Assembly (NCBI GenBank): GCA_003521815.1
Contig: DPHE01000056.1
Span: 397 to 10,594 of the forward strand
Length of the DNA stretch: 10,198 bases
Reading direction: 5' to 3'
DNA from: Colwellia sp.
GTDB lineage: Bacteria; Pseudomonadota; Gammaproteobacteria; Enterobacterales; Alteromonadaceae
The notes under the pieces were generated by a model. The model had not been told where the DNA came from and searched no databases. It saw only the letters and a list, made by a program, of their open reading frames with translations. Position numbers and translations under genes: made by a program. Shown piece after piece: positions 5,627 through 10,198 of the stretch; position 1 is the first letter of the stretch; each line of letters starts with the position of its first letter.

Positions 5627-7668
5627 CAGATAGACTTTTAAAAAGTAAAAAAATTTTGTATGTTACTTTTTACTTTATCAGTCTTTGTTTTTTTACCTTA
5701 AGTACGTGTTACGCATTGCCTACTCAAAAGGTACCTAATAAAGATGCGTCAAATAAGAATAGTTCAAATAACTTTATGACTAAAGCGTTAAAATTAACAA
5801 AACAATTTTCTGATTTTGAACGATTAGTAGCGACAAAAATGGCGTTAGATATTCGCTATTTTTGTCCTGAAAATTCGTCTACTAAATTAGGGGAAACTGA
5901 GCAATCAGGGTCAACTAGGCAATGCTTACAACCCGTGACCAAACTGCCACAAGCATTAGCTGATATGGTTACCTTAACTGGTCTTGGTAGTGTTGTACTA
6001 TTTGCTGAAAATTTAGCAACGACCAAGCAAATAATTCAGCTAACCCATGATTTACAGCAGGCGGCGGTGCAATCTCCGTCAGGACAGCCATTAATAATTT
6101 CTATTGATCAAGAAGGTGGTAGGGTGGTGCGTTTACCTCACGCTACTTCGTTTGCTGGCAATATGGCAATTGGTGCGACTTATCTTGATCATGGCGTTAC
6201 GTTTGCTACACAAACAAGTACGGTTATCGCAAGAGAACTCACGGCGTTAGGGTTTAATAATAATTACGCACCAGTGATTGATGTAAATACCAACGCGAAT
6301 AACCCCGTTATAAATACTCGTTCTTTTGGTGAAAACCCTCAGCAAGTAGCTGATTTAGGTGTTGCTGCAGTCAATGGTTTTCAACAAAATGGTGTGATGG
6401 CAACCTTAAAGCATTTTCCTGGACACGGTGATACCCATATTGATAGTCATTTAGGTTTACCACTTGTTACTCATGATTTAGCCACCATAGTAAAGAAAGA
6501 TTTAGCTCCTTTTCAGTGGGCTATTGATCACAGCGAACCGGCGATGATTATGACAGCTCATATTCAATACCCAGCCCTAGATGATTCTACTGTAGTAAAT
6601 AATACTGGCGAACAAATTATTCGACCAGCGACCATGTCACGCAAAATATTAACTGACTTGTTAAGAGAAAAAATGGGTTTTGATGGCATTATTGCCACTG
6701 ATGCTCTTGATATGGCAGGTATTGCCCACTATTTTGATGAAGTGACCGCCGTCGTTGAAACCTTTGTTGCGGGCGCTGATTTAGCGGTAATGCCTTTTAA
6801 AATAAGAAAGATTGAAGATATAGAACTGTTTTATCAATTTATCAAAGATGTTGCACAAAGCTTACAGCAAAAAATTCATAAAAAGGAACTATCGTCTGAA
6901 GAATTAACGCAATCTATTGCAAGAATAAACCGTTACAGAGCACAATATTGTCAATTACCTAAAATTTCGCTTGCCCAACAATTCCTATTAGCGGAGCAGA
7001 TAATAGCTCAACCAAAACATTTAGCGCTTGAGCAAGCCTTAGCTGATAATGCCGTGGTTCAGTTAACGGCTAAAAAAACTATTCTTCCTGTTAATATTGA
7101 CGAGATTAATCGCATTCATTTGTTTGTATTGAATTGGCAAGAGTTTGGTGCGTTAAAACAAGCCATTATAAATCAATGGAAAAATGCAGGTAAAGCGGTT
7201 CCTGAGGTTAGTGCAACGGTTGTTTCAGAAGGCGATACGCAAGTACAATTGCAACACGGGGAAAAACTAGCAAAGGCAGACTTAGTGATTGCAACGATTG
7301 ATACTAAAATAGCCAGTGCGGTAAGTAGCGTTGTCGATACGGGAGGCGTAGAAGATCGGTTAACTCAAATTACGTCTATGAAAAATGACCAAGATAAAAT
7401 CGGTTATGGGCTGCTACTCAGTTCTCAGTTACAACAAGCACAAAAGCAAAAAGTACCGAGTGTGTTAATTGCTAAAGGCTCTCCGTATTTATTGCATCCT
7501 TATATTGAGTTAACTGACATAGTGTTGGTCACTTTTGATGATCATATTTATCAAAAAACAGACGGGCAATCTAATAAAGAGCATGCGTATAGTTCTGGCT
7601 ATATTGCGAGTATGGCGATAATTTTTGGTGAGAAAAAAGTGCTAGGAAAATTGCCGGTAAGTCTATAA
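5623..7668 (+). CDS. Exported family 3 glycoside hydrolase, beta-N-acetylhexosaminidase (NagZ/YbbD-like, two domains)
   Basis: 681 residues, predicted to remove non-reducing GlcNAc from muropeptides or chitin oligosaccharides. Residues 1-31 form a signal peptide (basic MTDRLLKSKK, hydrophobic core, likely cut CYA/LPT), so it should act in the periplasm or outside, unlike the cytoplasmic single-domain NagZ of enterobacteria. A polar Asn/Ser-rich linker (33-52) follows. The TIM-barrel domain (about 65-430) has IDQEGGRV (161-168), APVIDVNTN (216-224) and KHFPGHGDTHIDSH (263-276). The last carries the Asp274-His276 acid/base dyad special to N-acetylglucosaminidases, and IATDALDM places the nucleophile at Asp360. 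The 86-residue spacing matches B. subtilis NagZ (Asp232, Asp318) as I recall it. Residues about 440-681 form the second alpha/beta domain. It is coupled to elbB by ATGA. Activity is well supported; the natural substrate is not certain. LSTC (26-29) is a poor lipobox. Confidence 0.92.
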   Translation: MTDRLLKSKKILYVTFYFISLCFFTLSTCYALPTQKVPNKDASNKNSSNNFMTKALKLTKQFSDFERLVATKMALDIRYFCPENSSTKLGETEQSGSTRQCLQPVTKLPQALADMVTLTGLGSVVLFAENLATTKQIIQLTHDLQQAAVQSPSGQPLIISIDQEGGRVVRLPHATSFAGNMAIGATYLDHGVTFATQTSTVIARELTALGFNNNYAPVIDVNTNANNPVINTRSFGENPQQVADLGVAAVNGFQQNGVMATLKHFPGHGDTHIDSHLGLPLVTHDLATIVKKDLAPFQWAIDHSEPAMIMTAHIQYPALDDSTVVNNTGEQIIRPATMSRKILTDLLREKMGFDGIIATDALDMAGIAHYFDEVTAVVETFVAGADLAVMPFKIRKIEDIELFYQFIKDVAQSLQQKIHKKELSSEELTQSIARINRYRAQYCQLPKISLAQQFLLAEQIIAQPKHLALEQALADNAVVQLTAKKTILPVNIDEINRIHLFVLNWQEFGALKQAIINQWKNAGKAVPEVSATVVSEGDTQVQLQHGEKLAKADLVIATIDTKIASAVSSVVDTGGVEDRLTQITSMKNDQDKIGYGLLLSSQLQQAQKQKVPSVLIAKGSPYLLHPYIELTDIVLVTFDDHIYQKTDGQSNKEHAYSSGYIASMAIIFGEKKVLGKLPVSL

Positions 7669-7756
7669 TAATATTAATCTATATTTTATTGTTAACATGA
7701 GGGTAATGGGTTTGTTGGCATGTGAAACAATGTGCAACGGGCGCTATATTCTATAA

Positions 7757-7791
7757 GAAAAAAACCTGATAACAGACGTTTTCGGGGTTAT
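7757..7791 (-). terminator. Weak candidate terminator after the 63-residue gene
   Basis: On the minus strand ATAAC/GTTAT (7787-7791 and 7769-7773) closes a small imperfect hairpin with an inner CG-AAAA-CG tip. It is followed four bases later by seven T (7758-7764). It starts 28 bases beyond the stop at 7819. The stem is short and broken by an internal loop, so this is tentative. The convergent glycosidase gene ends about 90 bases to the left, and I see no terminator of its own on the plus strand. Confidence 0.3.
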
Positions 7792-7818
7792 AATTATAAA
7801 GTTTTTAGGTGATTTTTC

Positions 7819-8010
7819 TTAATAAAAAGTATCTTCTGTGTTGTGTGCTTGAGCATCTTCTATGATCTCTTCGAACTCTACTTCAATACTATTATTGTTA
7901 CAGCTATCTGCTAAATATATTCTACGAGTTGAACCATCAATCCAAGTCACGGTACCGCTGCCTTTTTTACTACCACATTTCATACCAATATGAATATCGT
8001 TAAATTCCAT
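7819..8010 (-). CDS. Small protein of unknown function (63 residues)
   Basis: I do not recognise a named family. The chosen start is ATG 8010 (MEFNDIHIGMKCGSKKG...), because AGGAGGAG at 8013-8020 lies directly before it; the frame can be extended to 8043 but no ribosome site supports that. The protein is acidic towards its C-terminus (EVEFEEIIED, then QAHNTEDTFY). It has no signal peptide or membrane segment and two cysteines (one in MKCG, one in DSC). Alternating hydrophobic strands with turns (GTVTWIDGSTRRIYLAD..IEVEFEEI) suggest a small all-beta barrel, SH3- or KOW-like; this is inference from the pattern only. It sits after anmK on the same strand, 155 bases away and separated by a long inverted repeat, so it is probably transcribed alone. 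The near-perfect ribosome site and codon pattern argue that it is a real gene. Confidence 0.75.
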   Translation of the reverse strand: MEFNDIHIGMKCGSKKGSGTVTWIDGSTRRIYLADSCNNNSIEVEFEEIIEDAQAHNTEDTFY

Positions 8011-8012
8011 AG

Positions 8013-8020
8013 CTCCTCCT
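8013..8020 (-). promoter_or_regulatory. Strong Shine-Dalgarno site that sets the start of the 63-residue gene
   Basis: The minus strand reads AGGAGGAG here, with AGGAG ending five bases before ATG 8010. It is the best anti-16S match in the window and lies inside the upstream extension of the frame, so it favours the shorter protein. Confidence 0.75.
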
Positions 8021-8098
8021 ATTATTATCAATACTAGACGCAATAAATTAGAGTACTCACTATAAATTTAGTTCACTTTAGTTTGTTTTTTATTCAGT

Positions 8099-8147
8099 TG
8101 TAAATAAATATAACAGAAAAAACATCAACCATTACTGTTTATTTACA
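8099..8147 (-). repeat. AT-rich inverted repeat between anmK and the small gene
   Basis: TGTAAATAAA (8099-8108) and TTTATTTACA (8138-8147) are perfect 10-bp complements, and CAG/CTG (8114-8116, 8135-8137) can extend the stem after an asymmetric bulge. It begins 19 bases beyond the anmK stop. There is no T-run after the stem on the minus strand, only GTTTTTTC within the loop. It is thus a weak terminator at best; protection of the 3' end or an operator are alternatives. Confidence 0.4.
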
Positions 8148-8165
8148 TAGAGTTATTTGTCGTCC

Positions 8166-9407
8166 TTACGGTAAATATACGGTGCCAAGTGTGCAACTTT
8201 TACTAGCCCCTGTAACCGCCGGCATGCTACTTAATAGTTTTTCATCATAAGCAAATGCTAGCCATGCAAAAGCTACTGCCTCTAATTGATCGCCATCGAT
8301 ACATTTTTCTTTAGTGAGTAATAGTTTGTAGGTGTTACCTTTTGATTGTGACTCTGATTTTAATTGTTGATTTATTAAGTTTTTCAATGTTTTGTTGTGG
8401 GCACCGCCGCCACAAAGGTAAACCTTAGTGATGTTTGTATTATTAGTACTGTGCTGTTTAATTGCATTGACTATGGTTATTGCGGTAAATGCGGTGAGTG
8501 TGGCTTGCACGTCTTGATTGGAAATGGGCTTAATATTACCGAGTTGTTTTTTTAACCATGATAAATGAAAGTATTCTCGACCGGTACTTTTAGGTGGTGT
8601 CAGCTGAAAATAATTATCAGATAATAATTGTCTTAATAAATCATCGTTTATTTTTCCCTCTACGGCCCAATCACCATCTTTATCATAGTTAGTCTTGCTA
8701 TCGGGGTTGTGCAACTGGAACCAGTCATCCATTAGGGCATTACCTGTCCCCGTATCATAACCAATGACGTTTAACTTATTTGTGGCAGGCAGAAAAGTGA
8801 GATTAGCAATACCACCAATGTTAACGACAAAAACATCACTGGCGTTTTTTGTTTCGATTTTATCAATAACAGCTTGATTAGCACCGTTTTCACTGAAAAT
8901 AGTTTGGTGAAAGGCCGGCACTAAGGGAGCACCCTGGCCACCAAGTGCCATATCTTTACGCCTAAACTGACCAATAACGCGGATATTAGTTAAGGTGGCT
9001 AACGTTTGACAGCAACCTATTTGTAAGGTGAAAGGGTGTTTAGCTAGCGGGCGGTGACGAATAGTTTGGCCGTGATTTCCGATGGCAATGATATCATCAC
9101 AGTTTAATTGTTCTTGGACTAAAAAGGCATTAATGGCATTCGCAAAAAGTTTTGCTAGTTCTACATCTAGTTCAAAAGCACGATCTATTTCATTATTATT
9201 AGGGTTGTTATTATCAGCGTAATACAAAGCGGTAATTTTAGCGGCAGTTTGCTCATTATAAGCTTGATAATAACTGGCATGATGTTCAAGTTTATTATTT
9301 TGATCGAAAGTCACTAAGGCTAAATCTAACCCATCGGCACTAGTACCAGACATTAAACCAAGGTAATAGTTGTTTTTCTTTGCCGAATTTATCTGCATAT
9401 TACTCAT
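8166..9407 (-). CDS. anmK: Anhydro-N-acetylmuramic acid kinase
   Basis: Cytoplasmic peptidoglycan-recycling enzyme: it opens the 1,6-anhydro ring of anhydroMurNAc and phosphorylates it with ATP to MurNAc-6-phosphate, which MurQ then processes. The ASKHA-fold motifs are present: GLMSGTSADGLD near the start, GNHGQTIRHRP (about 110-120), FRRKDMALGGQGAPLVPAFH (about 148-167), VNIGGIANLTF, and YDTGTGNALMDDW with the catalytic Asp at about 218. CGGGAHN and EAVAFAWLA follow near the C-terminus. At 413 residues it is longer than the usual 365-375; extra residues lie in an Asn-rich loop (ADNNNPNNNE, about 64-73) and between PAFHQT and VNIGG (about 170-193). The usual DTGPGN reads DTGTGN. The frame opens with GTG 9410, ATG 9407 and ATG 9398; I prefer 9407. 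No clear ribosome site is visible, and the M23 stop is four bases upstream, so translational coupling is likely. Confidence 0.95.
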   Translation of the reverse strand: MSNMQINSAKKNNYYLGLMSGTSADGLDLALVTFDQNNKLEHHASYYQAYNEQTAAKITALYYADNNNPNNNEIDRAFELDVELAKLFANAINAFLVQEQLNCDDIIAIGNHGQTIRHRPLAKHPFTLQIGCCQTLATLTNIRVIGQFRRKDMALGGQGAPLVPAFHQTIFSENGANQAVIDKIETKNASDVFVVNIGGIANLTFLPATNKLNVIGYDTGTGNALMDDWFQLHNPDSKTNYDKDGDWAVEGKINDDLLRQLLSDNYFQLTPPKSTGREYFHLSWLKKQLGNIKPISNQDVQATLTAFTAITIVNAIKQHSTNNTNITKVYLCGGGAHNKTLKNLINQQLKSESQSKGNTYKLLLTKEKCIDGDQLEAVAFAWLAFAYDEKLLSSMPAVTGASKSCTLGTVYLP

Positions 9408-9411
9408 CACT

Positions 9412-10198
9412 TTATTGTGTATATTCTACTTTCGATATTGTAGCAAGCATGGCATTTTTAGAGCCCCCCAAAGCTTCTATACGTTTTTTAGAGAGTGCTG
9501 TAAATTTAGTTTTATATTTTTTGGCTATCGGTTTAGCGTCAGGAAGTTTTACCGTTCTGGGGTTACGATGTACGCCATTAAGGAGAAACTCATAATGTAA
9601 GTGTGGCCCTGCGGCTAAGCCGGTGGCTCCTACTTGACCAATGAGTTGCCCTTGCTTTACCCGTTGACCTGTTTTGACTGCGCGTTTTGAAAAATGTAAG
9701 TATTTTGTCACTATGCCATTACCATGCTGAATAAAAACATAGTTACCATTGTATTTGTTATAGGTTGAGTGAGTGACTTTACCATCACCTGCAGCGACTA
9801 CCGGTGTGCCGGTTTTGGCCGCATAATCTATACCTCGATGTGCCTTCCAACGCTTTTGTACCGGATGAAAGCGCCTTTTCTTAAAACTAGAACTGATGTA
9901 TTTAAAATTCACTGGTGCGCGTAAAAAGGCTTTACGCATGCTTTTACCATCGGGAGTATAGTATTCGTCATCAGTATAGCGTACAGCTTGAAAAGGCTCG
10001 TCTTGATTAATAAACTCTGCTGCAAGAATATTACCTGCCCCTATATATTCTCCTTCAACATATTTTTTTTCATAAATCATATGAAAGCTATCGCCAGCGC
10101 GGAGATCTAAAGCAAAATCAATATCCCAACCAAAAATATTAGCAAAATTGATAATTTGCGTGTCAGTTAACCCTGCAATAGTTCCTGCATTCCAAAAA
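9412..10198 (-). CDS. MepM-like M23 peptidoglycan DD-endopeptidase (partial, N-terminal part beyond right edge)
   Basis: Zinc metallopeptidase (LytM domain) expected to cut D-Ala-mDAP crosslinks in the periplasm and so allow wall growth. The frame stays open past ATG 10080 to the right edge, and the extra residues (GLTDTQIINFANIFGWDIDF, then ALDLRAGDSFHMIYE) are homologous to the MepM/YebA middle domain. ATG 10080 is therefore internal and the gene begins outside the window; 261 residues are seen. The catalytic domain has HRGIDYA (His and Asp zinc ligands, 9826-9840) and GPHLHYEF (HxH at 9595-9603), with VFIQHGNGIVTKYLHF between them. A basic C-terminal tail follows (PIAKKYKTKFTALSKKRIEA). 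Stop TAA at 9412-9414 nearly touches anmK, so the two form an operon: one enzyme opens the wall, the other recycles its sugar. The symbol is left blank because several M23 paralogues share this layout. Confidence 0.93.
   Translation of the reverse strand, partial: FWNAGTIAGLTDTQIINFANIFGWDIDFALDLRAGDSFHMIYEKKYVEGEYIGAGNILAAEFINQDEPFQAVRYTDDEYYTPDGKSMRKAFLRAPVNFKYISSSFKKRRFHPVQKRWKAHRGIDYAAKTGTPVVAAGDGKVTHSTYNKYNGNYVFIQHGNGIVTKYLHFSKRAVKTGQRVKQGQLIGQVGATGLAAGPHLHYEFLLNGVHRNPRTVKLPDAKPIAKKYKTKFTALSKKRIEALGGSKNAMLATISKVEYTQ

Noticed and set aside
5623..5715. Lipoprotein signal at LSTC in the GH3 enzyme
   Set aside because: Threonine before the cysteine does not fit a normal lipobox, and a signal peptidase I site (CYA/LPT) follows at once.
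7789..7794. Perfect TATAAT on the plus strand as a promoter
   Set aside because: No -35 at a suitable distance and no plus-strand gene downstream; such hexamers are expected by chance in AT-rich DNA.
8059..8064. TATAGT as -10 of the 63-residue gene
   Set aside because: The position would suit a 42-base leader, but the expected -35 region reads AACAAA, too weak to call a promoter.
9370..9600. Two overlapping plus-strand open frames (76 and 71 codons)
   Set aside because: They are antisense to the M23 catalytic domain and the start of anmK, both of which have clear conserved motifs.
1..10198. Mobile element, CRISPR array, defence or toxin-antitoxin system
   Set aside because: No transposase or integrase fragments, terminal repeats, regular spaced repeats or known defence domains were found on either strand.

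Overview
The window looks like chromosomal DNA from an AT-rich marine gammaproteobacterium of the Alteromonadales, most likely Colwelliaceae-like. This rests on the low GC content and the character of the Fbp, ElbB, AnmK and MepM-like proteins; it is an impression from the sequence, not a database result. I see no tRNA, rRNA, CRISPR array, insertion sequence, phage gene or defence system.

Layout from left to right. A gamma-glutamyltranspeptidase precursor gene (ggt, minus strand, C-terminal end off the left edge) fills 1-1622. A 444-base gene-free stretch follows; it holds a strong terminator for fbp and a second hairpin with a T-run that may end a small RNA. Class I fructose-1,6-bisphosphatase (fbp, minus) lies at 2067-3035.

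Between fbp and elbB is a zone of gene decay. It holds a broken EamA/DMT-family transporter (minus, about 3100-3442), a remnant of a GntR/MocR-type regulator DNA-binding domain (plus, 3577-3738), and a Bcr/CflA efflux transporter (plus, 3740-4941) split by a one-base frameshift in a run of six G. The first two lie head to head around a palindrome, which suggests a former divergent regulator-transporter pair.

elbB (4970-5626) and an exported two-domain family 3 beta-N-acetylhexosaminidase (5623-7668) overlap by ATGA and probably form an operon with the broken transporter. On the minus strand, a partial MepM-like M23 peptidoglycan endopeptidase (9412 to the right edge) is followed almost directly by anmK (8166-9407), then by a small unknown protein of 63 residues (7819-8010).

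Several genes share a cell-wall theme. The M23 enzyme cuts peptide crosslinks, the exported GH3 enzyme can remove GlcNAc, AnmK phosphorylates anhydroMurNAc during recycling, and periplasmic Ggt handles gamma-glutamyl peptides. The most interesting signals are the decayed divergent pair and the G-run frameshift; I do not see a convincing new multi-gene system.
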